A stretch of 64,000 nt of DNA from assembly GCA_002286855.1 (NCBI GenBank), contig NRSV01000032.1:186001-250000 (forward strand). Direction: 5' to 3'. Numbering within the stretch: position 1 is the stretch's first letter; each line of letters opens with the position of its first letter. The notes under the pieces are model-generated. The model had not been told where the DNA came from. It searched no databases and worked only from the letters and a program-made list of their open reading frames with translations. The position numbers and the translations under genes are program-made. The stretch is from Bipolaris cookei (taxonomy: Eukaryota; Ascomycota; Dothideomycetes; Pleosporales; Pleosporaceae). Shown here one piece after another: positions 33,782 to 47,170 of the stretch.

Positions 33782-35229
33782 CTTGAGAGTAAATTATACA
33801 GTAGTCAAGTTTGCTCTACAGGCTATCCTCGATCTCAAAGCTGTGATGATGATTACTCGACAGCACCACCCTCCCATCTTTATACTTTTTCCCAATCCCC
33901 TGTATCCCCATTGGCCATCTCCCTTCTTGCACCCCCTATCGCCCCGCCCACTGCATGCCCATCTTCTCACTGGCCTATCCGCAATCGCAACCGCACCGTC
34001 AAAACTTGCATCGCCAAGCCAAAGTCTTCCCCCATCACCCGGTTAGCACATCGCACTCTCTGCATACCACCTCGATATCCAAGCCATGACAAACTACCTT
34101 GGCCAACCTAGCTCCCTCTTCCATTGGCTCGACCCGCTTCGCTCTATGCCCAGCATAGTCACATCTAACAAGGCGAACGCGAAAAACTGCACCCCACCGA
34201 CCCCGATACTCCCGACAGCCACCACGATGACGACGGAGGGTATGGATACTCGCCACGTGGTGCCGGGTCTGAGTAACTCTTTGGTAATCAAGCACCGGTG
34301 TAATGTAATGCTAGAATCGACAGTCATGCAGTCTGCCTGCAAGGATTCTATGTTTCCTTAGTCTCGATGCCCGGGAGCGCTTTCGCTTAGGCGGTAGTAT
34401 GCAGCAAACCCCGCTTTTTCCGCAGCGCTGTAAGCAGTGCTGTGGTTATTCATCAGCATTTTGTCACTACGGCCTTGAGCATGATTGGGCGGGGAGCCTG
34501 CATGTTTGGCATGGCTGAATTGCAAAATGTGCGTGGAGGGATTTCTTTTTCCTTTTGTCAGGGATTGGAAATTGAGATTTCGGAATTATGCTGGAGATTG
34601 GGGATACGTCATTAAGCGCTTGTGCTGTTTTTGGGTATTGATAGTAGGGGAGCGTGAGTGCGGGGTGGGAGGTAGAGAAGGGGTCTGATTAGGGGGGTAG
34701 GATGCTGCTGGGTTTGCGGTTGTAAAAAGAGATGGGGTTTATGAGGCCATGGTATATACTACTATTATTTGTCTGATGTATGCTGAGAGCTCAAGACTCT
34801 TTTCATCTGATCAGTGCTGTGATGACGGGAAACCCACCAAAATCTTCCTCATCACGGCCAGCGACCAGAGCATCACGTACCCGACTCGCATCCCTCCCCA
34901 CCGCATTTCAGGCTCCCAGTCCTATCTAGATCTACTCAGCCAAGCAATTAAGAAAAGCAAAAAAAGCGGAAGGTGCATTAAATTCGCGGGACAATGAGTC
35001 GTGGTGGATATGAGTAAGCAACTACCCAGCCGAACCCTCACCGCAAAATACTTTTTCCACGCAATCCAGAACTTCGAATTGAGAAGAGAAATATGTTACT
35101 TTGTTTTTGAATCCTAAATAATGTGCAAACAGAGCGTGCCCGACCGCCCTGATACCTTGAATGGAATATAAGAAAAATGTGTAAAATCGAGCCTTCGTAC
35201 CGAAGAAGAAAAGTCGACGCATCTTCAAA
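33782..35229. other. Intergenic region between two secreted hydrolase genes
   Basis: About 1.4 kb. It includes the promoter of the isochorismatase-like gene and the 3' flank of the alpha/beta hydrolase gene. No gene or repeat supported. Confidence 0.4.
33879..33884 (-). promoter_or_regulatory. TATA box of isochorismatase-like gene
   Basis: TATAAA on the minus strand, about 98 bp upstream of the ATG at 33781, in AGTATAAAGATG context. Position and sequence fit a core promoter. Confidence 0.5.
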
Positions 35230-36625
35230 TCAAGCAGCCAACCCATTACTCGCCAGAAAATCCTGCATAACCCCATACCCAGCCGTAGCATTATAATGAA
35301 AATTAAGACCATGGCCCGTCTCCGGCTGCACATACGCCGTAACCCCCTCTTTCTTCCCCGGAAACACCAGTCCAACCGCCTGTATCATATTCTCAAACTC
35401 CATCCCAGGCACCTTCCCATAGGAATTCCCTCCGCAAAAGGGTACATCCGTTTCTCCCGTGATAACCAACACGGGGCCCGTAAACGACGATGATGCGGGC
35501 GCGCTACCGATGGTAAGCAACTCACCGGCTGTCACGGCCTGTTTTGTTGCTTCGCCGTGCAGCGCGAGACCAATGTCGTAGTTGTCTGGTTGCAGAAATC
35601 CGTACTGCAGGGCTGTGAGGCTGGAGTGCGTCATGTAGCCCGAGGGATAGTTTAGAGGTTGCACTGCTGTGTTATTGTAACCTGTGATTAGGTTGGAGAG
35701 TTCGGTTGTTGATAATGCGTTCCATACGTCGTTGGAAGCGAGATTTATACCGGCGAATCTTAGTATGTGTTGGAAGCCGGAGACGAGGTTCGAAAGGAGA
35801 GAATACTGCGTCGCGAGTTTCTGGATGCCGGTGTTTGAAGCGTTGCCGAAGCGGAAAGGTTGGTTGATGCGTGCGCTGTGGAGGTTCCAGCCGGCGATTA
35901 TGTAGGGGAGGAATTGGGAGGAGACGGAGAAGCCAGTGAGGATTACAGCGTCGGTGTTTGAGGGGTACTTGGAGGAGAGCCAGTAGGAGAGGATGGAGCC
36001 GAAGGAGTGACCGACGTGGATGACTTTCTTGAAGGGGCGGCCGATGGCGCAGATTGTGCCGTTGCGGAGTTGGAGGGTGAGGGAGTTGAGGGCTTCGAGC
36101 TCGGCTTGGGCTTGGATTCTGAGGGCGGACGCGGGTTAGTATATTGGTTGCAAGTGTACTTCTACTGGATGTTGCTTACTCGTTGAATGGGTCTCCATGG
36201 GACGAATTGCCGATGCCCAGACGGTCAATGGCAAGTGTGCTGTATCCTGTAGCTAGAGCAACGTTGACGTAGCTATAGTTATAATTGTCGTACTCCAAGT
36301 CCCAGTATGTCTTGTCGAACCCAACACCATGAATCAATACCTGAATGGTATCACTGCTTCCGCCATCGGGCTCGCAGTACTGAGCAGATATGTTGAAGGT
36401 CTTTTCCAAAGTCTGGTATCCCTCGAGCAACTCTGCACTGTAGTTGCTTTGGAACTTGGCAAGCCGAGTTGCAAATTCCCCCACGTCGACATTGCTCTCA
36501 AGCGGGACCTCTCGAAACTTTCCTTGCCGGGAGATGATGGGAGTCTCGATGGTGATGTTGGTGCAGTTCCGGGCTGTCGCAAGGCCAATGAGGGCAAGAG
36601 GCAGCAGTGCCTTGATAGAGATCAT
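35230..36625 (-). CDS. Secreted alpha/beta hydrolase
   Basis: Two exons (36180-36625 and 35230-36118) give 444 aa, with a GTAAGC donor and CTCAG acceptor. The ATG at 36625 starts a signal peptide (MISIKALLPLALIGLATA). Several N-glycosylation sequons follow (NCTNIT, NYSAE, NISAQ, NNTA). The oxyanion region is LIHGVGFDKTYWD, the nucleophile serine lies in the elbow GHSFGS, an acid candidate in LVITGETDVPFC, and the histidine in ETGHGLNFHY. This is a complete alpha/beta-hydrolase triad. An extracellular esterase or lipase-like role is likely, but the substrate is unknown. The 5' neighbour is a 2-kb gene-free spacer. Confidence 0.9.
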
Positions 36626-38620
36626 CTCTGTAACGATTAAAGACTATTATTCGTTGACTGTCCAGTAGATGCTTCAAAAACCCTGGGAACCCACGAAGTA
36701 CAAGTATTTCTTAGCCTCGAGATATTTCAAATACTGCTTTTAGTCCTCCTTTTAATGCGTGGGTATGACTACATCATTCAGGCTGGAAACGGTGGCTTTC
36801 AACTAGCTGCACTGTCCCGTCGTTGATCAACAAAATCATTGCGCGCTATATTTGCCCATTCCAGTGCTCATTTACCACGCAGTACTCTAGTCCCGGGAGG
36901 GTTGTCGATCCGGGTTCATGCCATGCGACCGATGATGAGCTGTATGCTCTTGCTAGGCTACCCCGAGAAGCATTCCACATGCTCACCTAAATCTTACGTC
37001 ATGTAGTGGTAAAATACTATCCCTTGTGATGATATCGCAAAGTAAAACGAAAAACTCGATCGCAAGGCTGGTGTCCCTGAGTCCGACGAGTGAGGTCCGT
37101 GGTATCATCGGCTTGATCGGGCCCGTAGAACTAAACCGCTACCAGTACTAACCCTATCTTATTTAAGATAGACCCCTCTTATGGCGGCAGCTATTATACG
37201 CAGGTACGCTGGTCCCCTGTAACGTGCATTAATCCCGAACGTCCTGACTGCGAGGTAAACAGGGCCTTTGTCCCATCCGTCTACGCTGAACAAATTGCAA
37301 CCATACGCCATTAGGTTTGCAAGTGGTGCTTATTCGGTACTGTATTAGTCTTTTGATTTGGAATTGTTGTTGATCGTACTGGGATGTGTAGTTGTGGTAT
37401 TGGCCGGGGTTGGGTACAGCATCAAAATAGCAGCAACGATTACGATATGAGGACCAATTGTTGTCTGCTTCTGTTGAGCATAGCCTTCCTGTTCGTCAGT
37501 CGAATGCCGATCAGTTACTGGAGCCTGAAGTCTGGATTGCCCTGGCAGAATGTGTCTAGCTTACCGTCTAAAGCAGATATCTTCCCGCTAGACGTCATCG
37601 CCCCTAGTTATCCGGCAGATACCGATCAGTGAATGTCTGTAACGAAGGTTTTTTCTACATCTACGAAATTACCTACTGGCCTTGGCGGCATGCTTGATGG
37701 TTTGTTTGAAGTATGTAGATGTTGATCAGTATTATTATTATTATTCCATTAGAGTCTATATGCAGCTCGGGGCTACGCAAGACTCTGGCCGTAGGCCGTT
37801 CTATCTTGTTGTTTACATGTGGGGGTTTGCTTTTCTTTGTGTGGTATTACTGTGGTGCTTCGGCTTTTGTCTGTTTGCGGCTGTGCCTCTAGCAGACGCC
37901 TGGTGATGTTGATTAGTAAGGCTGGCGGCTTTTGGATGATGTTAAAGATATCTCCGTGGACGCGAACTACTGATCGACACGGGAATAGGAGATGCCGTAG
38001 AAAAGGCCAGCCCCCTGGTGAGAAAGACTGGAGTTCTGGAACGTTGGGCAAGAATAACCAAAACTTGACTACTAACCAAATGTCTCTCGCCCCTGACTAG
38101 ATAATGTCATCATTAGTTGGCGTTGCCTTTTCCGGATGACGAATGGAAGACATGGAGGCGAGCGCAAACATTGGCCTCCGTCGGGTTACAATCTCGTATT
38201 TTTGTGTAGGATTGAGGCTGAGTACCTGCGTACTCTTACTCTGAATAGTGCGCAGTATCTGGCCTGGCGTATACGTACGTGGTAGGACCGGCCTACTATT
38301 GCATTTTGTGGCTTCTGTATGTATAAAGTTGTGTTAAGAAATTTTCAAAATGATGGGCCGAGGAATAGTTTAATGAATTTACCATCTTAAGTACATATAT
38401 TCCTTGCTCACATGTGTATGTTAGTAATAGGTTGATTGCACGCTCATCGCGTTGCTGCGAGTAAACAAACCTCGGCAACTTCGCGCACCCCACTCGCGTC
38501 GATCTCCCGCGATATACCTGGCTTTCACATTGTGCGCGTAGTGTATGCTTCCCTAATAAAGAGTTGTCAGCTAATATAGGTTCAAGTGGAGCTTCTTTGA
38601 ACTCCGGGGTTTCATCTATC
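36626..38620. other. Long intergenic region
   Basis: About 2 kb between divergent genes (alpha/beta hydrolase and quinone oxidoreductase), containing both promoters. It is A/T-richer than the genes, with a short ATT-type run near 37730-37745. No open frame here shows a recognisable motif. It may hold decayed repeats, but I cannot assign any. Confidence 0.4.
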
Positions 38621-39755
38621 ATGAAGGCCATTCATGTTGAAAAGTTCGTTACAGTTAGTTGCCGATGGAAATACGTGATGCTTTCAGTCTAACATCTAGT
38701 GTGCAGAACATTGCAGACCTCAGGCCTTGCTCCATTCCCAGTGCGGAACGTAAATTCCCAGAGGATATTCATATAAAGATCACGCATTCGGCCGTAACAC
38801 ACGTCGATCTTCTTTATGCCCAAGGTCTACATCAGAATAACCGACGTCATGTTAAGCCCCCATTTGTGCTAGGCATCGAGTTCTCGGGTATCGTCATATC
38901 CAGTCCTCCAAAATCATCTTTCAAGCCTGGTGCCCGCGTATTTGGGGGCGGACTACTAGGTGCTTATGCCGAAGAAATCTGGGTCTCTGAAGAAGCGGTA
39001 CGCCATGTACCGGAGCAATGGACGAATGCCGAGGCATGTGCAGTGGGAGGTAGCGGAGCAGTAAGCTATGGCGCATTGCTTGAAGTTTGCAAAGTCAAAG
39101 CTGGAGAGACTGTACTCGTGTTGGGTGCGAGTGGTGGTCTCGGGGTCATGGCGGTACAGATTGCAAAAGCTGTCGGCGCAAAGGTTATTGCTGTGGTAGG
39201 CGACGAAGAGAAAGCCGCCATGATTAGAAGTATTGGCGCAGATGGTACTGTCGACTACCACGATGAGAATTGGGAAGACCGTGTCAAACAATTAACAAAA
39301 GACAGCGAGGGCGTAGATGTAGTGTACGATGGCATTGGCGCTGTGGAGAGTGGAGTCAAGTGTTTAAAGTACCGCGGCCGTCTGGTGATTGTAGGGTTTG
39401 CAGCAAGGAACGGAAACGTTGAGAACATCCGCGCAAACCGCATCCTTCTCAAGTCAATAGCGGTGCATGGCTATGTAAGTCATTCGACCAATTGTATATT
39501 GCTCTGTTTGTTACATTTGCTCACAACGTATAGAGATTTGGCGAAGACGGGCGACGGGATCCACAAAGAACAAAGGATGTATGGGATGGCTTCGTGCGCT
39601 TAGTTGATGCAGGAAGTATAAAACCGGTAGTTTACAAAGAGAACTATCATGGGCTGGAAGCAGTTGGTAGGGCGCTGGAGGATGTGAGGGCGCACAAGGC
39701 TTGGGGGAGGGCAGTGGTGAGAGTATGTGAGCACGAGGACAAGGCAAGATTGTAA
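38621..39755 (+). CDS. NADPH:quinone oxidoreductase-like protein (zinc-independent MDR family)
   Basis: Three exons (38621-38653, 38707-39474, 39534-39755) give 340 aa. The model starts in an 11-codon exon (MKAIHVEKFVT). The 53-nt intron has a GTTAGT donor, a CTAAC branch site and a TGCAG acceptor, and this restores the usual MDR start. A later ATG at 38665 lies inside that intron. The GroES-like domain has THVDLLYAQG and PFVLGIEFSGIV. The Rossmann domain has VLVLGASGGLGVMAVQIAKAVGA (NADPH binding) and VDVVYDGIGA. It lacks the zinc-ligand Cys/His set, so it should reduce quinones or enones rather than act as a zinc alcohol dehydrogenase. No defects. Confidence 0.9.
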
Positions 39756-40175
39756 TCATCTCTCATACCATTCCAGCGGGGTGTTTCAAGAATCGTATTC
39801 GATTGGCATAGTGAGTGGATAGCGGTCACACTTTTGCCCTCCCTTGGGCGTATCAAAGGCGCCAAGCAAACGCGTTGGGTATAGAGCTGAAGGCTGTGCG
39901 CACGGCCCCTTGCAGCGCGCCAGCATAGCGCGGTTTCTCTGGGCGCACCTCCGAGTTCCTAAGTCTCAAACAAAGCCCATTGCCATCGACGCTCGCCGTC
40001 CCTTCTCTTTTTTCTTTCTCTTCTTCCTTCACTTCCCCCATAGTGCGCTGACGCCACAGCTTAATCAGCCAGCAACACCGCCTCTACGTCTGCCTAATCA
40101 CTACGATTGCATTGCTGAGCTTTGCGACAACCCCCGTACAGACGTTCATCCATCACCTCATATTCCCCCACAGCC
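39756..40175. other. Intergenic region upstream of SPT5
   Basis: A 420-bp same-strand spacer with the oxidoreductase 3' end and SPT5 promoter/leader. No specific element seen. Confidence 0.4.
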
Positions 40176-43100
40176 ATGGCGTCCTACGGAAGCGACCCAG
40201 AGGACGACGAGGAGGACTTCAACCCTGCGCCCGAAATTGACGAGGATGACGTTGCTCCTCGCGGTAACGCCTCGCGGAGACCTGCTGCTGAAGATGACGA
40301 TGATGAAGGCGATGGGATCAACATGACAGGCAACGACGACGAGGATGAAGAAGGTGGCGGCATAGACGTCGACGATGACGACGACGAGGAGGATGACGAT
40401 GAGGACGAAGAAGACGAGGACGACGAAGATGTTGTCGTACGTCTTATGAAGCAATGTCCCCGAAGTTCTAATAGCTAATCTTTCCCAGGCCCGACCTGCC
40501 AAACGGAGAAAGAAGGCAAAGCGCAACATGTTCATTGACGTCGAAGCCGAGGTCGACGAGGACGAAGAAGAAGAGGAAGAGGGCGACGACGAAGGTGTCG
40601 ACGAAGTGCATCCCGATGACCTCCTCGAGCCCACAGGCGCTGACCTCGACGACCGCCACCACCGCGAACTCGACATGCGCCGTGAGGTCAACGCTCAAAG
40701 GGACGTTGAAGAAATCGCAAAGGAGTTCGACGAAAAGTACAGGCGAAGGGAAATGCAGAGCGCCCGTCGCGGTGGTGCAGGCGCTGTACCTTTGGCGCTG
40801 CCCACGGTTGATGATCCTTCCATTTGGGGTTGCAAGTGCCGTCCTGGAAAGGAACGCGAGATCATCATGGCCATCCAAAAGCGCCTTGACGACAAGATTC
40901 GCACCGGCCAGCCTGTGCAGGTCTACTCAGCCTTTGAACGGGGTCCTACAGGGCCACAGTCTGGATTCCTTTACGTTGAAGCCGACTCAAAGCAGGCTGT
41001 GGTAGAACTTATCGAGGGTATTCAGAATGTCTTCATGGGCTCTGGCCAGTTCTCGATCCCCCCGAAGGAGCGTCCGGATCTTCTCCGAAAGAAGAAGCGT
41101 GCGCCATTGGAGGTCGGAAAGTTTGTGCGCATGCTACGGCCACCCACATACAAGGGCGATCTTGCAAAGGTCGTCGAAGTCTCGACCAACGGTCTCGACT
41201 GTGTCGTACAACTCGTCCCACGTCTGGATTATGGCCTCAATGACGACGCAAACGCTGCTGCAGACAATAAGCGCAAGCGAGGCTTCTTCGGACGACAAAC
41301 TGAGCGCCCCCCTGCGAAACTGTTCAATGAAGCCGAGGCGAAGAAGCGACATATGAAGCATCTCAGCATGACTGGATCGGGCAACCAGAGGGCATACACA
41401 TACAAGGGCGAGGACTACCAGAATGGTTTCCTCATCAAGGAAGTCAAGGTCAACTGGGTCAGCACCGAGAAAGTCAACCCCAAGATGGAGGAACTGCAGT
41501 TCTTCTCGGTTCAAAACGCTGATGGCACAGAGACCATGGATCTCCTAGCTGTCCAGGCTGCGCAAAAGGCTGCTGACTCCGGATCTGCTTTTGCCGCAGG
41601 CGATAACGTCGAGATCTACACCGGTGAACAAAAGGGCATTCGCGGTACGACTGTTACTGTGACAGGTGACATTGTCACGCTGCGAGTGAGTGAGGGCGAC
41701 CTGAGGGGCAGAAGGATCGACGCTCCTGTCAAGACACTGCGAAAGCTGTTCCGCGATGGTGACCACGTCAAGGTCATTGGTGGAAGCAAATATGTCGATG
41801 AGGTCGGTCTCGTCACAAGAATCAAGGATGACAAGATCACATTGCTCTGTGACTCGACGCAGCAGGAAATCACCGTCTTTAGCAAGGACCTGAAGCGTGC
41901 TGCGGACTCGGCAAACGTTGGCGCCGACTCCAACTTTGACCTCTACGACTTTGTACAGATTGAGTAAGTTGTGACCTGAGATTGGCAAGATATTCAGCTA
42001 ACATGCTATAGTGCTTCTACCATTGGTTGCGTTGTTCGTGTCGACCGCGAAGTTCTGCGAATCGTCGACCAACAAGGCGACGTTCGCACACTCCTCCACA
42101 CCCAAGTTTCACAGATTGTCGGTCGGAACAAACACGCAGTAGCGACGGATCGCGACGGATCTGAAATTAGACATGAGGACGACGTCAAGGAGCACGGCGG
42201 TGAAGGGCGACAAGGCAAGGTTCTATATATTCACAGGGGTACACTCTTCGTCCGAAACCGTGAGCTTGTCGAGAACCAAGGTATCTTCGTGGTGCGCAGC
42301 AACAACGTTGTCACCATGGCGGCAAAGAGCGGTCGTGCTCAAGCGCAAGGTCCAGATCTCAGCGGTATCAACCCTGCTCTTAACGCAGGCGCAAATGGGA
42401 ACGCAAATGCCATGCCCCCACCGCGAGCTTCTTTCGGCCGTGACAAGCTGATTGGCAAGACTGTGACGATTCGTAAGGGCGCTTACAAAGGTCTTCTGGG
42501 AATTGTCAAGGATACGATGAACGACGAAGCGCGCATCGAGTTGCATACCAAGAACAAGCAGGTGTCTGTGAAGAAGGAGCTTCTCACAGTCAAGGATCCC
42601 ATTACCGGTGCCAGCATGGACATTGGCGGCAAGTTCCCCAACCGTTCGCGTGGTGGGTACTCAGGTGGTCAAACAAGCTATGGTGGTGGTGGTGGTGCAT
42701 CTGGCGGACGAACTCCTGGATGGGGCACCTCTGGCGGTGGCCGTACGCCTGGCTGGGGTGGTAGTGGCAGCGGGGGAGCTGGTGGCCGCACACCAGGCTG
42801 GGGAGGTAGTGGTGGCGCTGGTGGGCGAACACCTGGCTGGGGTGGAGATGGCGGACGCACAGCTTACGGTGGAGGTGATGGCTCCCGAACTGCCTATGGT
42901 GGTGGTGATGGCTCCCGAACGGCATATGGCGGCGCAACTGCATATGGCGGTGCGACATCGTATGGTGGAGGAACGGCGTATGGTGGCAACGATGGCAACC
43001 GTACAGCATATGGTGGTTTCAGCTCGGGAGGGCGAACACCTGCATGGGGTGGATCACCTGGCAACGCCGCCTCGAAGTCGGGAGGTCTGTCTGCTCCTAC

Positions 43101-43341
43101 GCCTGGGGCATACAACGCCCCTACTCCCGGTGCGTATGCTGCTCCCACGCCTGGCGGATATGGTGCATACTCTGCACCTACACCGGGCGGCCCACCAATG
43201 GACGCTCCTACGCCGGGCAACTACTCTGCGCCGACACCAGGAGATAGCTCTAGTGGCAGATATGGTGCTGCTACTGCACCTACACCGGGTGGTTGGGACG
43301 TTGCAACACCAGCACCAAGTGGTGACCCAGGATATGATTAG
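40176..43341 (+). CDS. SPT5: Transcription elongation factor SPT5
   Basis: Three exons (40176-40436, 40489-41963, 42012-43341) give 1021 aa. The N-terminus is extremely acidic (Asp/Glu runs to about residue 150), followed by a basic KRRKKAKR patch near 90. The NGN domain starts about residue 198 (IWGCKCRPGKEREI), the surface that binds SPT4. Multiple KOW modules follow (GKFVRMLRPPTYKGDLAKV near 295; others near 510, 570, 670 and 740). From about residue 794 the C-terminal repeat region has two phases: GGRTPGWGG-type units and then APTPGAY-type units, with Thr-Pro sites for Bur1/P-TEFb-type kinases. SPT4-SPT5 clamps RNA polymerase II during elongation. Length and order match fungal orthologues. 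Confidence 0.96.
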
Positions 43342-44091
43342 GGTGGTGAATTTGTGAAAACTTCGATGATTATTCCTAAAGGGGGGCTTACACAAAATTG
43401 TAGGGCGTGTGCTTTTTTTTTTGCCACAAGCATGTGCCCTCGCTCTCTTTGCCGAATCTTGGGATTTATTAATTGCATTTCTGGAGTCATAGAGTAAGAC
43501 AGCACAAGTCTTGAGTCGAATCAAATGACATTTTTTCGTGATACACATAAATGCATAGTTGTATTGATGTGTGCACATGGGCCGTGACAGCTGCAGTATG
43601 ATTGGCAAGGCTGCGACATGCAAAGGTTGCTGCTTCGGGACGACTGCCAAGGCGTCAGAAAGAATTGGGTCCCATGATGCCAGCACTCGACCATGTGTTT
43701 ATTTTTAGAGTTACACAGCAGTTCCAGACTCCTTCTACACCATCCACAATGATGCAAACTCGCTGGAGTAAAAGACTTTTGCTGGGGCGACTCACGGTTC
43801 AGTGTTTGGAGCCCCACACTAGGCCGCGGCAATGACGTACGATGGGCCGAAAGATAGTTCTAGCACGATGCATCTAACCCAACGAGCACGGCACGATTGG
43901 CACAAGTGACGCGTTCCTCGTATGTAAGGCTCTTTAGTGGACAGTATCCCTTTGCCAGCAGGGCTCTTGTCTTTTTTCCCCGCCTCAACTGTAGTAAATA
44001 CTACAATACATACATGCCGCACATATCCCCCATCACAGCTTGCTTCTAGGGTACCCAACCTCATACACTCGCTTAAGAGGAGGGTTCAACT
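43342..44091. other. Intergenic region upstream of CSC1-like gene
   Basis: A 750-bp spacer with SPT5 3' UTR and the promoter of the next gene. A T run occurs at about 43413-43423. Nothing else is supported. Confidence 0.4.
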
Positions 44092-47000
44092 ATGGTCGCG
44101 GAAAGACGCCAAAACGCAGAGAGCAGTATTGACAAGTTCATAGATCTGATCTCAGATCCTTTTCAGTCTCAGGTAAGTATCCAGCCAGCACATACTCAAC
44201 GTCCCCAGCACCATACTCACCCCACCACAGGTTCAAGAAAACTCCATCTACGCCGCCATCGTATATTCCTTTGCTGTATCAGGCCTGTTAGTCCTCATAT
44301 TCTGCTTCCTCCGACCGCGCAACTCGAGAGTATATGCCCCACGAGCCAAACATGCAGATGAGAAACACCGGCCTTTGCCGCTGGGCGACAAGCCATTGAG
44401 TTGGTTGTCTGCCGTCCGGAATGTCCGGGAACAAGACTTGGTGGATAAAATCGGGCTCGACGCTGTCGTCTTCCTAAGATTCATGCGCATGATCCGCAAT
44501 ATATTTTTCGTATTGACCGTTGTCGGCTGTCTGATCCTGATCCCCGTCAACGTTGTTGGAGGATCGCCCTTCTACAAGCAATGGAGTTCGATTTCGACAT
44601 TGATGAAATTTACACCACAATATATTTTCGGAAGGAAATTCTGGGCATACGTTGCTTTCGCATACATGATTCAGGGCACCGTGTGCTTCTTTCTATGGAG
44701 GAATTATGGTGCTGTTCTGAAGCTCCGACGTGCATACTTCAACACCGAAGAGTACAAGTCTAGTTTGCACGCCAGGACACTTTTGGTACGTATTGCATAA
44801 ATTAGTAATCATATTTGTGCTGACTTGCAAAAGCTCACACACGTTCCACAATCATATCGAACTAACGCTGGACTTATCAAACTCATCGAACAAACAAAAC
44901 CGATTGATAGCGTTCCCCGGGCAGTCATAGGCCGTAACGTAAAGGATTTACCAAAATTGATCGAAGACCATGACCAGACGGTTCGCGACCTTGAGAAACA
45001 TCTGGCCAAATATCTGTCCAATCCGAATAGACTACCTGCGAGACGACCGACTTGTAAACCAGCGAAAGATGACCAGGGGATTCGTGGCAAGGGCGAAGTG
45101 GACGCAATCGACTATCTTACCGAGCGCATCACAAGATTGGAGACAACAATCAAAGAAGTGAGAGAAACTGTGGATATGCGTAATCCCATGCCTTATGGAT
45201 TCGCGTCCTACGAACACATCGAAGACGCCCACGCAGTCGCTTTTGCTGCCAGGAAAAAAGGCCCTGAAGGATGCGATGTCTATCTTGCTCCAAAACCACA
45301 CGATTTACTCTGGCAAAATCTTGGCATGTCGCGAAGGACCCGAACGATACGCGCGTTTTGGGATGGTTTATGGATAGTATTCTTTACCATCGCCTTTGTT
45401 ATACCCAACATGCTCACATCGGTTTTCTTGTCCGACTTTTCACATCTTGGACTGGTTTGGCCTACTTTTCAGGCAAACCTCTCTGCTCACCCGACAGGTT
45501 GGGCCATCGCTCAAGGTATTCTAGCACCGCTGGTACAAACTCTCATGTATATGGGAGTCCCCGTAGTCTTTCGTCGCCTGTTCACGCACTCTGGCGATGT
45601 TTCAAAAACATCTCGAGAACGCCATGTAACGGCCCGGCTATACTCGTTTTTTGTTTTTAACAACCTCCTCGTTTTCTCAGTCTTCGGATCAACTTGGCGC
45701 TTTGTGGCGGCAGTCATCGCAGCTAAAGACCAAGGCGTATGGGAAGCTATACGAGATAACCATCTCTTTACCAAGATCATGTCGGGGCTGTGTAATGTGT
45801 CTACATTTTGGCTCACCTGGCAGATGCAACGCAATCTCGGTGCCGCGATCGATCTTTCACAAGCATGGGTGTTGCTCTGGAGCTGGATCCAGCGCAAGTG
45901 CTTCTCGCCAACACCACGAGAACTCATCGAGCTTAGTGCACCGCAGCCATTTCCCTATGCCGACTACTACAACAACTATCTCTTTGTGACTACCGTTGGA
46001 CTATGCATGGGTGCGCTCCAACCGGTCATATTTCCAGTTACGGCATTCTACCTAGCCATGGACTGCGTATTCAAGAAGTACCTACTTCAATACGTCTTCA
46101 TTACCAAGACCGAATCCGGGGGCAGGTTCTGGCGTCTTCTTGTCAACCGCACGCTCTTTGCTGTAGCTCTTGCCAATGCTGTGATCGCCTTGGTAGTTGG
46201 CGCCAACGGGATAGGATCGATCGATCTTAACTCTCTCGAGATGGGCACTGGCAATATGCTCTTTGCCATGGTGCCTCTTCCATTTTTCCTACTTGGCTTC
46301 AAGTGGTATTGCAAGCGAGCTTTTGATGAAAAGCTATCGTATTACTCTACACGGCCCTTCTCCGACGCCGAAGCCGCACATGCCACTGACGATCGCAAGC
46401 AGAGAAGGACAAACAAATTCTTGACTCGATTTGGTCATCCGGCACTTTACAAGAAGCTACTGACGCCCATGGTGCATGCCAAATCACAGCACTTACTTAA
46501 AGAAGTATACAGCAACCGCTCTAGCACAGGCCACGACATCTTTGATGCGCCGTACCGTCGCTCGACCGACCGCGCCATGCCCGCTACACCTGGCTATGAG
46601 CGCTTTGGTGATTTTATCATGACGGAGATGGATTCGGAGGAGCCAGGCAAACAGACCGCCAATACCGATATCCCCCACGTAGAAATCGTGGCAGAATCCG
46701 AGCTCGACTTTGAAAACTTCAAGAAGCGCGCCGAGTTCCGGGACGCGTTTGGCGGCGATGGCGAGCTGTATGGAAGGCCCGAAGACGCTTCGCGACCGGG
46801 CACCCCTTCCACGTTTACCACATTAACGGAAATGGGTCCCTATGGCCGGAATCGGGGTTCTGCACCCGCATCGCCTTCATCAAGTCGCACGCGACTTGAT
46901 GATGGCGGTGATTTTGAGCAGGGGACGTCGTACGCCAAGGGCTACCAGCGGCCAACGCGGCCGGCAGAGGGCTATGACTATGAAGATATGGGTGACAATG

Positions 47001-47170
47001 CTGACATGTCGCCAGTAGCGCCGTTGCACACTGACGCAATGCTGCATGGTGTGCACAGCCGTCAGCCTCTTGTTGGCACTGAGAACATACACAGCTACGT
47101 CCCGGATCATGGTCTTGGGGCTGCTGAGCATGAAGATACTAGCTATGAGCGCTTTAGACACAAAGGATAG
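44092..47170 (+). CDS. CSC1/OSCA-like calcium-permeable stress-gated cation channel (DUF221)
   Basis: Three exons (44092-44172, 44231-44785, 44834-47170) give 990 aa. The N-terminal late-exocytosis part has a first membrane helix (about 35-55) and the RSN1_TM segment. A cytosolic PHM7_cyt domain follows to about residue 390 (DLEKHLAKYL, NPMPYGFASYEHIEDAHAVAFAARK). The RSN1_7TM pore domain begins near 400 (WDGLWIVFFTIAFVIPNMLTS) and runs to about 700. The tail of about 280 residues is acidic, Ser/Thr/Pro-rich and probably disordered. The family comprises osmo- and mechanosensitive channels in fungi and plants (CSC1, OSCA/TMEM63). Subcellular site cannot be read from sequence. All introns are short and in phase 0. 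Confidence 0.93.
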
